The notes under the pieces are model-generated. The model worked only from the letters and a program-made list of their open reading frames with translations. It was not told the origin of the DNA and did no database searches. Made by a program: the position numbers and the translations under genes. A stretch of DNA of 64,000 nt, from assembly GCF_030818795.1 (NCBI RefSeq), contig NZ_JAUTAY010000001.1, positions 2,480,001 to 2,544,000 of the forward strand, read 5' to 3'. Source of the stretch: Microbacterium sp. SORGH_AS_0862 (GTDB lineage: Bacteria; Actinomycetota; Actinomycetes; Actinomycetales; Microbacteriaceae). Positions 17,070-26,347 of this stretch are shown one piece after another. Within the stretch, counting starts at the first letter, position 1; each line of letters opens with the position of its first letter.

Positions 17070-18610
17070 GCGCCGCCCCCCGCATCCGCCGTCTGATCGC
17101 CGTGACAGGTGTCGTCGTCACGCTCGCCTCCCTCGCCGGGTGCGCGTTCAAGGTCGACGTCGCGCCGTCACCGACCCGCAGCGCAGAGCCCGACACGACC
17201 GGAATCTCCGAGGAGCTGCTGCCGTTCTACGGGCAGGAGCTCTCGTGGAACGCATGTGGCACGGGGCTCGACTGCACCACCGTCACGGCGCCTCTGGACT
17301 GGGAGAACCCGTCGGCCGGCGAGATCGACCTCGCCGTCGTACGTCACCTCGCGACGGACGGAGAGCCCCTCGGCTCGCTGCTGACGAACCCCGGCGGGCC
17401 CGGCGCGAGCGGAGTCGCGCTGATCCGCGACTCGCTCTCGTTCGCCGTCGGCGACGCCCTCCAGCGCGACTACGACGTCATCGGCTTCGACCCGCGCGGT
17501 GTCGGCGAATCGAGCGCGGTGCGCTGCTTCGACGCCCCCGACATGGACCGCTACCTGTTCGACATCCCGACGGGCACCCGCGGCTCCGCCGAGTGGAACA
17601 GCCAGCTCGAGGCGCGCAACACGACGTTCGCGCAGGCGTGCGAGGCGAACAGCGACGGCATCCTGCAGTTCATCACCACCGAGCAGTCCGCGCGCGACAT
17701 GGATCTGCTGCGCGGTGTGCTGGGCGACGAGAAGCTCAACTATCTCGGCTATTCGTACGGCACCTTCCTCGGCGCAACCTACGCGCAGCTCTTCCCGGAG
17801 CGTGTCGGCCGTCTCGTCCTCGACGGCGCGATCGATCCCGAGACCTCCCAGCTGGATGTGTCGACGACGCAGGGCATCGGATTCGAGTCCGCGCTGCGGG
17901 CGTACATGGCCTCGTGCCTCCAGGGTTCCGACTGCCCCTTCACCGGGACCGTCGACGACGGCATGTCGGATCTCAGCACGCTGCTGGCGAGTGCCGATCG
18001 CAATCCGCTCGTCAACGCAGACGGTCGCCGCATGGGCGCCGATTCGATGATGACCGCCATCGTCGCCGCGCTCTACTCGCAGGACAGCTGGTCCTACCTG
18101 ACCACGGCGCTGTCCGACGCGTTGCAGGGGGATCCGTCGGTCGCCTTCCAGCTCGCCGATTTCTACTACAACCGCAGCGGCGGCTCCTACAACGACAACT
18201 CCACCGAGGCCTTCATCGCCTACAACTGCATGGACTACCCGGACGATGCCACTCCGGAGCAGGAGGCCGCATCCAAGGCTCTGCTCGCGGAGCGCGCGCC
18301 GACGGTGGCGCCGTACTGGTCGAGCGATGTCGACTCGTGCGCCTCGTGGCCGTTCCCGCCGAGCGGTGAGCGCAAGGCGCTGACCGCTCAGGGCGCCGCG
18401 CCCATCGTGGTCATCGGCACGACGAACGATCCCGCGACGCCCTACGACTGGTCGGTGGCGCTGGCCGATCAGCTCGCCTCCGGCGTGCTGATCACCCGGG
18501 TCGGCGAGGGGCACACCGGCTACAACAAGGGCAACACCTGCGTCGACGACGCGGTGGAGGCGTACTTCGTCGACGGCACGGTGCCCCAGGACGGCCTGCG
18601 CTGCGAGTGA
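17066..18610 (+). CDS. Lipoprotein alpha/beta hydrolase, TAP-like (SlpD/SlpE family)
   Basis: A 514-residue exported hydrolase. The signal ends in a lipobox (LASLAGC, Cys near 27), so it is probably lipid-anchored. The core has TNPGGPGASG (oxyanion region), GYSYGTFLG with the nucleophile Ser near 232, an Asp in GTTNDPATPY and the catalytic His in GEGHTGY. The C-terminal region matches TAP-like domains of actinobacterial tripeptidyl aminopeptidases. AAGGAG lies before ATG 17066, which overlaps the holB stop. The substrate is probably peptides; specificity cannot be read. Confidence 0.88.
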   Translation: MSAAPRIRRLIAVTGVVVTLASLAGCAFKVDVAPSPTRSAEPDTTGISEELLPFYGQELSWNACGTGLDCTTVTAPLDWENPSAGEIDLAVVRHLATDGEPLGSLLTNPGGPGASGVALIRDSLSFAVGDALQRDYDVIGFDPRGVGESSAVRCFDAPDMDRYLFDIPTGTRGSAEWNSQLEARNTTFAQACEANSDGILQFITTEQSARDMDLLRGVLGDEKLNYLGYSYGTFLGATYAQLFPERVGRLVLDGAIDPETSQLDVSTTQGIGFESALRAYMASCLQGSDCPFTGTVDDGMSDLSTLLASADRNPLVNADGRRMGADSMMTAIVAALYSQDSWSYLTTALSDALQGDPSVAFQLADFYYNRSGGSYNDNSTEAFIAYNCMDYPDDATPEQEAASKALLAERAPTVAPYWSSDVDSCASWPFPPSGERKALTAQGAAPIVVIGTTNDPATPYDWSVALADQLASGVLITRVGEGHTGYNKGNTCVDDAVEAYFVDGTVPQDGLRCE

Positions 18611-18648
18611 GCGCCTCCCGAGCGTTCGCGGCCGCCCTCTCGAGCATG

Positions 18649-18654
18649 TAAGAT
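18649..18654 (+). promoter_or_regulatory. tRNA-Thr promoter -10
   Basis: TAAGAT with a weak TTCGCG 18 nt upstream. A transcript would start about 25 nt before the mature tRNA. Confidence 0.4.
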
Positions 18655-18684
18655 CGTTGCTTGTGCATCGCGGAAGCGACGCGC

Positions 18685-18757
18685 GCCGCCTTAGCTCAGA
18701 CGGCAGAGCGATTCACTCGTAATGAATAGGTCAAGGGTTCGATTCCCTTAGGCGGCT
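18685..18757 (+). tRNA. tRNA-Thr (CGT)
   Basis: A 73-nt cloverleaf. Acceptor arms GCCGCCT and AGGCGGC pair. The anticodon stem ATTCA/TGAAT encloses CTCGTAA with anticodon CGT at 18718-18720. The T arm is GGGTTCGATTCCC. CCA is not encoded (CAG follows the discriminator T). Confidence 0.95.
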
Positions 18758-18764
18758 CAGCACG

Positions 18765-18799
18765 AGAAGAGGGGTCCCGGAAGGGGCCCCTCTTCTGTT
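18765..18799 (+). terminator. Terminator downstream of tRNA-Thr
   Basis: Stem AGAAGAGGGGTCCC (18765-18778) pairs with GGGGCCCCTCTTCT (18783-18796), one G-T pair, loop GGAA, followed by GTTT. Confidence 0.8.
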
Positions 18800-18901
18800 T
18801 CCGGCCCCCGCATCCGCGCGCCCGCAGCATCCGCCCCCAATGCTCCCGAGTGACCGCCGGAGGGATGAGAGGAGCGGGCAGGAAGGTGATGGGATGATCG
18901 G

Positions 18902-19297
18902 ATGGTGGGTCACACCGTCGACGTGCTGTTGGAGACGTTCACCTGGGTCGGTTTCCTCGGCGCGGTGGCGGTCGGAGTCGTCTGGCTGATCCTGCTGCTG
19001 GCGGACGGCACCTGGACTCCCGCGCACGCCGTCATCGAACCGGGCGAGAACGGACGCGTCGCGCACTGGTTCACCGCAGAGGGCGGTGTCGGACGCGCGG
19101 TGCTCAGCGACGCCGACGAGGCGCATCTCGTGGGCGCGGACGAGGCGGCCATCTACTACCGCGCCGGGACGGACGACCGGATGCGGTTCGTCGCGCGATC
19201 TCCGCTCGTGCGGCTGACCGGGTGGTTCACGGTGGGGTTGTTCGCCGTCGGTGTACTCGCGGTCGTCCTGTCGCTGGTGACCATGTTCACGGCCTGA
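18902..19297 (+). CDS. Small membrane protein of unknown function
   Basis: 131 residues with transmembrane helices at about 12-35 and 104-128. Between them is a soluble stretch with no recognised motif (WTPAHAVIEPGENGRVAHWF, then DEAAIYYRAG). The ATG at 18902 has AGGAAGG 15 nt upstream, which is far; GTG 18905 is the nearest alternative. It lies alone between tRNA-Thr and the MMPL gene. The protein-like composition and codon bias support a real gene. Confidence 0.6.
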   Translation: MVGHTVDVLLETFTWVGFLGAVAVGVVWLILLLADGTWTPAHAVIEPGENGRVAHWFTAEGGVGRAVLSDADEAHLVGADEAAIYYRAGTDDRMRFVARSPLVRLTGWFTVGLFAVGVLAVVLSLVTMFTA

Positions 19298-19344
19298 TGT
19301 CCCGCGACGCGGAGGAGGAGTGGCGCCGCGGCCATATAGCTAGA

Positions 19345-19350
19345 TAAGCT
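19345..19350 (+). promoter_or_regulatory. Leaderless -10 hexamer of the MMPL gene
   Basis: TAAGCT, 6 nt, ATG 19357, within a repetitive ATAGCTAGATAAGCTAGC stretch. Confidence 0.6.
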
Positions 19351-19356
19351 AGCGAC

Positions 19357-21597
19357 ATGGCCGCATCCTCGACTCCGACCCAACCCTCGCGCTGGCTCCG
19401 GGTGGGCATCCCCGCGCTGCTCGTGCTCGTCTGGCTCGTCGTGGGCTCGATCGGTGGCCCGTACTTCGGCAAAGTCGACGAGGTCTCCACCAACGACCAG
19501 TCGACGTTCCTGCCGCAGAGCGCCGCGTCCACCCAGGTCAACGAGCGGCTTCCCGACTTCCTCGCCGGTGACAGCATCCCTGCCCTCGTCGTGTTCGCGG
19601 CAGACCAGAAGCTCAGCGACGCACAGCTCGGCGAGCTGCAGACCGTCGCCGACGACATCGCGCGGACGCCGGGGGTCCTCGACGGCATCTCGCCCCCGAT
19701 CGTTTCCGACGACGGTCTCGCCGCGCAGATCTTCGTGCCCATCGATGCCTCGGGCGAGGTGCCCGACACTGTCGAAGCGGTGCGCGACGTCGTCGCCTCC
19801 CAGGCGCCCTCCGGTGTCGAAGGATGGGTCACCGGTCCCGCGGGCTTCACCGCTGACCTCGTCGAGGGCTTCCTCGGCATCGACGGACTGCTCCTCGGCG
19901 TCGCACTCATCGCCGTCTTCGTGATCCTCGTCATCGTCTACCGATCCCCGCTGCTGCCGGTGCTCGTGCTGCTCACGAGCGTCTTCGCGCTGTGCGTCGC
20001 GCTGCTGACCGTCTGGTGGCTCGCCAAGGCCGGAATCTTCGTGCTGAACGGCCAGGTGCAGGGCATCCTGTTCATCCTCGTGATCGGCGCCGCCACCGAC
20101 TACGCGCTCCTCTTCGTGGCGAGATACCGCGAGGCGGTCGCCGAGGGGCGGAAGAGATGGCCGGCGACGGTACAGGCCTGGCGCGGCGCCTTCGAGCCCA
20201 TCCTCGCCTCCGGCGGAACGGTCATCGCGGGACTGCTCTGCCTGCTGCTCTCGGACCTCGCCAGCAACCGCGCGCTCGGGCCGATCGCGGCCATCGGCAT
20301 CGCGTTCGCGATGCTCTCCGCACTCACCTTCCTGCCCGCGCTGCTCGCGCTCGTGGGTCGCGCGGCCTTCTGGCCCTTCATCCCGAAGCACCCCGCCGCG
20401 GTCCCGTCGGACGACCCGAACGTCCCCGTGTCGGGTCTCTGGCCTCGGGTGGCGCGATTCGTCACGCGGCGCGCTCGTCCGGTGTGGATCATCAGCACCG
20501 TCGTTCTGCTCGTCGGAGCCGCGGGCATCACCCAGCTCAAGGCCGACGGCGTGCCCTCCAGCGACCTCGTGCTGGGGTACTCGCAGGCGCGTGACGGTCA
20601 GGACGTGCTCGCGGAGCACTTCCCGGCAGGCTCCGGCAGCCCGGTGTATGTCGTGGTCCCCGAAGCGGATGCGGCCGCCGCCGTGACCGCGACGTCGGAG
20701 GCCGAGGGCATCGACAGCGTCGCGATCGCGGCATCGGACTCGCCGACGGGTCAGGCGTCGGTCACCGTCTCGGGCGGCGCGCTCGAGCTCACCGCGGTCG
20801 GCCCTCCCGGAACCCCCGCGCCCTCGTCCACCACCGTCGACGGGGACGTCCTGCTGATCGCGACCCTCGCGGATGCGGCGGACTCCGCCGCGGCCGACGA
20901 CGCCGTCGTCGCGCTGCGCGACACCCTCGACCGCGACCTCGGGGAAGGAGCGGCGCTCGTCGGCGGCCAGACCGCCATCGACGTCGACACGAACGCCACC
21001 TCGATCCGCGACCGCACGGTGATCATCCCGGTCATCCTCGCCGTCGTGTTCATCATCCTCATGCTCCTGCTGCGCTCGATCCTGGCGCCGGTGCTGCTGA
21101 TCGCGAGCACCGTGATCTCGTTCGGCACGGCGATGGGGGTGAGCGCCCTCGTGTTCAACCACGTGTTCGACTTCCCCGGCGCGGACCCGGCGGTGCCGCT
21201 GTACGGCTTCGTCTTCCTCGTCGCGCTCGGCATCGACTACAACATCTTCCTCATGTCGCGCGTGCGGGAGGAGTCGCTTCGCCACGGCACTCGCGCGGGC
21301 ATCGTGCGCGGTCTCGTGTCGACCGGCGGCGTCATCACCTCGGCGGGGCTCGTGCTGGCGGCGACGTTCGCCGCGCTCGGTGTCATCCCGATCCTGTTCC
21401 TCGCGCAGTTGGCGTTCATCGTCGCGTTCGGCGTGCTGCTGGACACCTTCGTCGTCCGTTCGCTGCTCGTTCCCGCTCTCGCCTCCGACATCGGACGCGC
21501 GGTGTGGTGGCCCTCCAAGCTATGGCGTGCAGGGCCCGAGACGCAGGATGCTGCACCGATGACGCGCGCCGAGTACCGGCGTACGCTCGGATCATGA
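19357..21597 (+). CDS. MMPL family RND transporter
   Basis: A 746-residue membrane pump driven by proton motive force. Two homologous halves each have one helix, a large extracytoplasmic loop and a bundle of helices. The signature Asp-Tyr pairs are in IGAATDYALLFVARYRE (near 248) and VALGIDYNIFLMSRVREE (near 628). Related actinobacterial proteins export lipids, lipid conjugates or drugs; the substrate here is unknown. Start is leaderless at 19357, and the stop overlaps the ATG of the nicotinamidase-like gene. Confidence 0.9.
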   Translation: MAASSTPTQPSRWLRVGIPALLVLVWLVVGSIGGPYFGKVDEVSTNDQSTFLPQSAASTQVNERLPDFLAGDSIPALVVFAADQKLSDAQLGELQTVADDIARTPGVLDGISPPIVSDDGLAAQIFVPIDASGEVPDTVEAVRDVVASQAPSGVEGWVTGPAGFTADLVEGFLGIDGLLLGVALIAVFVILVIVYRSPLLPVLVLLTSVFALCVALLTVWWLAKAGIFVLNGQVQGILFILVIGAATDYALLFVARYREAVAEGRKRWPATVQAWRGAFEPILASGGTVIAGLLCLLLSDLASNRALGPIAAIGIAFAMLSALTFLPALLALVGRAAFWPFIPKHPAAVPSDDPNVPVSGLWPRVARFVTRRARPVWIISTVVLLVGAAGITQLKADGVPSSDLVLGYSQARDGQDVLAEHFPAGSGSPVYVVVPEADAAAAVTATSEAEGIDSVAIAASDSPTGQASVTVSGGALELTAVGPPGTPAPSSTTVDGDVLLIATLADAADSAAADDAVVALRDTLDRDLGEGAALVGGQTAIDVDTNATSIRDRTVIIPVILAVVFIILMLLLRSILAPVLLIASTVISFGTAMGVSALVFNHVFDFPGADPAVPLYGFVFLVALGIDYNIFLMSRVREESLRHGTRAGIVRGLVSTGGVITSAGLVLAATFAALGVIPILFLAQLAFIVAFGVLLDTFVVRSLLVPALASDIGRAVWWPSKLWRAGPETQDAAPMTRAEYRRTLGS
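21582..21587 (+). promoter_or_regulatory. Leaderless -10 hexamer of the nicotinamidase-like gene
   Basis: TACGCT, 6 nt, ATG 21594, all inside the last codons of the MMPL gene. It allows separate transcription although the genes overlap. Confidence 0.6.
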
Positions 21598-22169
21598 CCA
21601 AGGCGCTGTTCATCGTCGACGTCCAGAACGACTTCACCGAGCGCGGTGCTCTCGGCGTGGCGGGAGGCGACGCGGTCGCCGAGCGGATCTCCGCCTACCT
21701 CGCGGAGCACGCCGGCGACTACGGTCTCATCGTCGCGTCCCGGGACTGGCACGACGCGGAGGGCGACAACGGCGGGCACTTCGCCGCAGAGCCCGACTTC
21801 ATCGACACCTGGCCGCCGCACTGCGTGGCGGGCACATTCGGCGCCGAGTACGACGAGGTCTTCGACACGTCGGCCGTGACGCACCACCTCAAGAAGGGGC
21901 GGGGCGAGCCCGCGTACTCGCTGTTCGAGGGGCGCACCGACGACGGCAGCACGGCGATCGAGCTGCTCGAGGAGCACGGGATCCTCGACATCGACGTCGT
22001 GGGTCTCGCGACCGACTACTGCGTGCGCGCGTCGGCCCTCGACGCCATCGCGGCCGGTCGGCACGTGCGCGTGTTCACCGACCTCGTCGCCGGCGTCCAC
22101 GCGGAGTCGAGCGAGAGGGCCCTCGCCGAGATCGCGCACGCCGGTGCCGAGGTGACCGCGTCACGCTGA
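21594..22169 (+). CDS. Isochorismatase family hydrolase, probable nicotinamidase
   Basis: A 191-residue cysteine hydrolase. VDVQNDF near residue 8 supplies the catalytic Asp, HHLKKGRG the Lys, and LATDYCVRASALDA the nucleophile Cys near 142. The SRDWH block near 51 is the metal-binding motif of PncA-type nicotinamidases, which deamidate nicotinamide in NAD salvage. The family is clear and nicotinamidase is the most likely member, but pyrazinamidase-like relatives share these motifs. Confidence 0.85.
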   Translation: MTKALFIVDVQNDFTERGALGVAGGDAVAERISAYLAEHAGDYGLIVASRDWHDAEGDNGGHFAAEPDFIDTWPPHCVAGTFGAEYDEVFDTSAVTHHLKKGRGEPAYSLFEGRTDDGSTAIELLEEHGILDIDVVGLATDYCVRASALDAIAAGRHVRVFTDLVAGVHAESSERALAEIAHAGAEVTASR

Positions 22170-22182
22170 GCGCCCACGGAGC

Positions 22183-22845
22183 TCACGAGATCCAGAGCAC
22201 GACGCCGGTCATGCCGGTCAGCACGGCCGCGACGCCCGCGCGTATCGCGTCGTCGCAGCGTTCCGGGGTGAACGACGCCTCGTCGAAGTGCGTGGCCGAT
22301 CCCAGGCCCTCGCCGCGGAATCCCGCGCCCGTCCAGTCGACCGCGGTGACGTTCTCGGTGGGCTCGGCCAGTTCCGCCCCGAGCACCAGGAACGCGATGT
22401 CGAGGTGGTTCGGCGTCACCATCGCCATCGCGTCGATGAGATCCTCGCCGGCCGCGACGATGAGCTCGGGATTCAGATCCATCGCGTGCACGATGCCCGT
22501 GATCGCGTCGCCGCCCGCATCCACCGTTCGCAGGTCGACGTCCTCGTCGGCGGCCCACGCCGTCACGGCGTCGCGCAGCGTCCGGGTCGTGGCGTCATCG
22601 CCGGAGGTCAGGAGCACGACGCGGTAGCCCGGCGCCGGATGCACGTCGTCCCACGACCCGCTGCGTGGATCGACCGTGGCCTCCGGCGTCGGCTCGACGG
22701 CGGGAACGAAGCCCGGGGCGGGTGATCCCACCACGCCGATCGCGTCGCGCGGCACATTCCAATCGGCGCTCGCGCATCCGGTCAGCGCGAGTGCGAGCGC
22801 GAGGCCGGTCGCGCCGAGGACGAGGGATGCGGGGCGTTGCGGCAC
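22183..22845 (-). CDS. Lipoprotein resembling a periplasmic-binding (BMP-like) fold
   Basis: A 220-residue lipoprotein: signal ALALALTGC with the lipid-bearing Cys near residue 24, then a Pro-rich linker. GYRVVLLTSGDDATTRTLRDAV, NPELIVAAGEDLIDAM and LDIAFLVLGAE resemble one lobe of a BMP/sugar-binding protein, but at this length the fold would be incomplete. GTG 22845 is preferred because AAGGAA lies 6 nt upstream; the longer open frame lacks a signal peptide at its start. It is convergent with the nicotinamidase-like gene. No transporter partner is adjacent, so function is uncertain. Confidence 0.7.
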   Translation of the reverse strand: MPQRPASLVLGATGLALALALTGCASADWNVPRDAIGVVGSPAPGFVPAVEPTPEATVDPRSGSWDDVHPAPGYRVVLLTSGDDATTRTLRDAVTAWAADEDVDLRTVDAGGDAITGIVHAMDLNPELIVAAGEDLIDAMAMVTPNHLDIAFLVLGAELAEPTENVTAVDWTGAGFRGEGLGSATHFDEASFTPERCDDAIRAGVAAVLTGMTGVVLWIS

Positions 22846-23142
22846 GGAGGTTCCTTGCAGAAGTGAGAGGGGCGACACCAGGATGCCGGTCGCCGCGCCA
22901 GCTGCTGCGCCCTTCGCGCCCTGGTTCGCGCATTGTTCTTCGGATCTGCCGTCGGCGTTCACCCGCCGAGCGCACCGCCGGGACACCCCGCGATCCTCAT
23001 CTGTTCTCCCGACAGCCGATTCGTATGCCATCGATCGTTCACTCCCAGGAAAGCTCGTCGGGCCAGTCTGCAGGCAGGCGCCGGGATCCGTGCGCCTGCC
23101 TGGTTGACCCACATCCACTTCCTCTCCAGAAACGGAAGACAC

Positions 23143-25113
23143 ATGCTTCTTGCAGCACCCTCGCGGCCCACGGGTCGCGCGGCCCTGTGGGCCTCGGCGG
23201 CGGCGGTCGGCGCCGCGCTGATGCTCAGCGGCGCCCTCGTCGCCCCCGCGGCGCACGCCGCCGACCCCGCCAACTACACCGGCATCGTGCTGGGCGTCGC
23301 CTCCAACGAGACGCAGCGCACGGTGTCCTGGTACACCTCGGCCGACACGTCGCAGGTCGTGCAGTTAGCCCCCACCTCGGCCGTGGTGAACGGCCAGTTC
23401 GTCGCATCCGTGACCACCTTCGCCGCCACCGGAGCGGCCAACGTCTCGACCACGGGCTACAACCGCCACGCCGTGCTGTCGGGGCTGCAGGAGAACACGC
23501 AGTACTCGTACCGCGTGGGATCCGACGGCAACTGGTCGCCGACCTACTCGTTCAAGACGCAGTCCTTCGAGGGCGACTTCGACTTCCTGTTCTTCGGAGA
23601 CCCCCAGATCGGGTCGTCGGGCAACGTCGCGAAGGACGGCGCCGGCTGGGCCGACACCATGAACGTCGCGCTGACCGCCAACCCGAACGCGGAGCTGCTG
23701 GTCTCCGGCGGCGACCAGGTCGAAACGGCCAACACCGAGCCGCAGTGGGACGCGTTCCTGGCTCCTGACCAGCTGCGCCAGTACCCGTGGGCCGCGACGA
23801 TCGGCAACCACGACGTCGGCGGCAAGGCGTACGAGCAGCACTTCTACACGCCCAACACCGACTACTCCTCGGCCTACTACAAGGACCCGACCAAGACGGC
23901 GACGACGTCCGGCGGCGACTACTGGTACATCTACAAGGACGTGCTGTTCATCGACCTCAACAGCAACAGCTACGACTCGGCGAACGGCGGCGGTGACGCG
24001 GCCCACGTGCAGTACGTGACGGATGTGGTGAACCAGCACGGCGCCGACGCCAAGTACACCGTGCTCGTGTACCACCACTCGATCTACTCCGCCGCGGACC
24101 ACGCGAAGGACGCCGACAACAAGGTGCGTCGCGTGGACTTCCCGACCACCTTCTCGAAGCTCGGCGTCGACCTCGTCCTCCAGGGCCACGACCACGTCTA
24201 CACCCGCAGCTACGAGATCAAGAACGGCGAGAAGGCCAACCCGGCCGAGCAGCCCGGTCAGAACGACGTCTTCGTCGGTGAGGGCGGCGTCATCTACATG
24301 ACGGCGAACTCGGCATCGGGTTCGAAGTACTACGACATCACGGCGCCCGACACCAGCGGCACCACGGGAGCGGGCAACGGCCCCGACCCGCTGAAGCCGA
24401 GCGACTACTGGTACAACTCTGTGCAGAACCAGGAGCACGTGCGCAGCTACGTCAAGGTGCAGGTGCGCGCCGATCAGCTCGTGGTCGAGGGCATCCGCTC
24501 GGGCACCTGCGACGCGCCCAACGCCGCGGTGGAACAGGGCAAGGTCAGCTGGTGTGGTACGCCGGGTTCGAGCACGGCGGTCGACGGCGTCGGGTCCCTC
24601 ATCGACTCGGTCACCATCCACCCCTTCCACGGCGACGGTCAGGACATCCAGGTCGACGTTCCCCCCCAGGCTCCGGGCGAGTTCGGCTGGACGATCGATG
24701 GACAGAACGGCCTCGTCGACCTCGGTACCGCCGAGGAGAAGGGCGACTACTTCGAGGCGACGGGCGAGATCAACCCGATCAGCGTCACCGACACGCGCTC
24801 CTCGCTGGCGCCGTGGTCGCTCACCTCGGTGCTCGGCGACTTCAAGGACGGCGACAAGACGTTCTCAGCCCGCTACCTGGGCTGGACGCCGAAGGTCGTC
24901 ACCGACGGCGCCGGGGCCACCGCCGGCGCATCCGTCTCCTCGGGCTACGACACCGGTGACGGTCTGGCCGTCAGCCGCGTGCTCGGCTCTGCCGCGCAGG
25001 GGCACACGAAGGGATCGGCGCTGCTGGGTGCGGCGCTCGATCTCAAGCTCCCGACCGAGACGGCAAAGGGCAGCTACCGCGCGACCCTGACCCTCACCGC
25101 GCTCGCCGGCTGA
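23143..25113 (+). CDS. Secreted purple-acid-phosphatase-like metallophosphoesterase
   Basis: A 656-residue exported protein. Signal peptide 1-43. An N-terminal fibronectin-like domain (RTVSWYTSADTSQVVQL) is typical of purple acid phosphatases. The catalytic domain shows FFGDPQIG, SGGDQVE, IGNHDVGG, VYHHSIYS and QGHDHVYTRSY, the full set of metal ligands. A further beta-rich domain (about 480-656) has no named family that I can assign. Start is ATG 23143 with GGAAGA upstream. It likely hydrolyses phosphate esters outside the cell. The preceding 297-nt gap (22846-23142) holds the divergent promoters but no motif I can define. Confidence 0.88.
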   Translation: MLLAAPSRPTGRAALWASAAAVGAALMLSGALVAPAAHAADPANYTGIVLGVASNETQRTVSWYTSADTSQVVQLAPTSAVVNGQFVASVTTFAATGAANVSTTGYNRHAVLSGLQENTQYSYRVGSDGNWSPTYSFKTQSFEGDFDFLFFGDPQIGSSGNVAKDGAGWADTMNVALTANPNAELLVSGGDQVETANTEPQWDAFLAPDQLRQYPWAATIGNHDVGGKAYEQHFYTPNTDYSSAYYKDPTKTATTSGGDYWYIYKDVLFIDLNSNSYDSANGGGDAAHVQYVTDVVNQHGADAKYTVLVYHHSIYSAADHAKDADNKVRRVDFPTTFSKLGVDLVLQGHDHVYTRSYEIKNGEKANPAEQPGQNDVFVGEGGVIYMTANSASGSKYYDITAPDTSGTTGAGNGPDPLKPSDYWYNSVQNQEHVRSYVKVQVRADQLVVEGIRSGTCDAPNAAVEQGKVSWCGTPGSSTAVDGVGSLIDSVTIHPFHGDGQDIQVDVPPQAPGEFGWTIDGQNGLVDLGTAEEKGDYFEATGEINPISVTDTRSSLAPWSLTSVLGDFKDGDKTFSARYLGWTPKVVTDGAGATAGASVSSGYDTGDGLAVSRVLGSAAQGHTKGSALLGAALDLKLPTETAKGSYRATLTLTALAG

Positions 25114-25130
25114 CGCCCGCGGCATCTTCC

Positions 25131-25166
25131 GTCCGTGGGAGGGGGCACCTGCCCTCTCCCACGGAC
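25131..25166 (+). terminator. Hairpin between phosphatase and DUF916 genes
   Basis: A 16-bp stem (25131-25146 with 25151-25166, one mismatch) and a 4-nt loop, without a T tract. It may weaken read-through or stabilise the phosphatase mRNA. Confidence 0.45.
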
Positions 25167-25199
25167 ATCCCCATTCCCCCCACGACCCGAAAGATCTCC

Positions 25200-26288
25200 G
25201 TGAACCCACGCTCGACTCCTCCGCATCCTCGCCTCATCGCGCTGAGTTCCGCGATGCTCTCCGTGCTCGCCGTCCTCGCCTTCGCCGCACCTGCTCAGGC
25301 CGCCGAGGGTGATGAGGTCACCTGGACCGTCCGGACCGCCTCCAACAACCTGGGCTCCGAGCGCACGAATTACACGTACACGGTCGATCCGGGCGGGTCC
25401 GTCTCGGACGCCGTCACGATCGCGAACCACGGTGACGAGGCGCTGGATCTCAAGGTCTACGCCGCCGACGGCTCGACTTCCGACGAGGGCCAGCTGTCGC
25501 TGCTCGTCGCGGGGGAGCCGTCCCAGGCGATCGGCGCGTGGATCGTGCCGCAGCAGGCGACGGTGACGGTGGCGGCCGGTGAGACGGTCACCGTCCCTTT
25601 CACCCTCTCCATCCCCGAGAACGCCACGCCCGGCGACTACGCCGGCGGCGTGGTCACCTCGCTCAGCGCGCCGGACGCGCAGAACGGCGTCACCGTCGAT
25701 CGGAGGCTGGGGATCCGCGTCAACCTGCGGGTGGGCGGCGAGCTCGCGCCCTCCCTCGCAGTCGAGAACATGTCTGTCGCCTGGAACGGCGGGCTCAACC
25801 CCTTCGTCGGCGGTGACGCGACCGTCACCTACACGCTGCACAACACCGGGAACGCCACGATCGCCGCGCAGCCGACGGCGCGGGTCGGGGGGATCTTCGA
25901 CCTCTTCGGAATGGATGCCGCCGCGGCGCAGGACGTGCCGGCGCTGCTTCCGGGCGAGTCATGGACCCAGACCGTCTCCGTTTCGGGCGTTCCTCCCGTG
26001 TTCGCGCTCATCGCCGGCGTGAACGTGGTGCCCGTCGTCACCGACGCGTCCGGTTCGACGACTCCGCTCGAGACGGTGACGGGGCAGACGATCGGCGCCG
26101 CCATCCCGTGGACACTGCTCGTGATCGTCCTGCTCGTGGCGGCCGCGGTCGTTCTGCTGCTGCGCTCGCGTCGCCAGCGCAGCAAGGCCGCGCAGCACCG
26201 TGCCGATGCGCGCGTGGAGGATGCGGTCGCCCGCGCTCTCGCCGAAGAGCGTGCCAAGGCCGCAGCCGGGGCTGCGCCGGTCGACTGA
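25200..26288 (+). CDS. DUF916-like secreted membrane-anchored protein
   Basis: 362 residues. Signal peptide to about 35, then a DUF916/WxL-interacting-type beta domain (YTYTVDPGGSVSDAVTIANH, then IPENATPGDYAGGVVTSL). A second beta domain follows (LNPFVGGDATVTYTLHNTGN). One transmembrane helix lies at about 302-325, then a basic cytoplasmic tail with a helical Ala/Glu-rich end. The start is GTG 25200 with GAAAGA upstream. The family is cell-surface associated; binding to peptidoglycan or partner surface proteins is inferred from named relatives. It converges on the LPATG-HupE pair. Confidence 0.8.
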   Translation: MNPRSTPPHPRLIALSSAMLSVLAVLAFAAPAQAAEGDEVTWTVRTASNNLGSERTNYTYTVDPGGSVSDAVTIANHGDEALDLKVYAADGSTSDEGQLSLLVAGEPSQAIGAWIVPQQATVTVAAGETVTVPFTLSIPENATPGDYAGGVVTSLSAPDAQNGVTVDRRLGIRVNLRVGGELAPSLAVENMSVAWNGGLNPFVGGDATVTYTLHNTGNATIAAQPTARVGGIFDLFGMDAAAAQDVPALLPGESWTQTVSVSGVPPVFALIAGVNVVPVVTDASGSTTPLETVTGQTIGAAIPWTLLVIVLLVAAAVVLLLRSRRQRSKAAQHRADARVEDAVARALAEERAKAAAGAAPVD

Positions 26289-26295
26289 CCCTCGC

Positions 26296-26341
26296 CACGA
26301 CAGAGCGCCCCCGGAGGGATCCGGGGGCGCTCTGTCGTGGA
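26296..26341. terminator. Bidirectional terminator
   Basis: A 20-bp perfect stem (26296-26315 with 26322-26341) and a 6-nt loop between convergent genes. Confidence 0.8.
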
Positions 26342-26347
26342 AGCGGC

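Noticed and set aside
19156..21285. 709-residue frame opposite the MMPL transporter
   Set aside because: Highly charged shadow with no domain; the transporter frame is certain.
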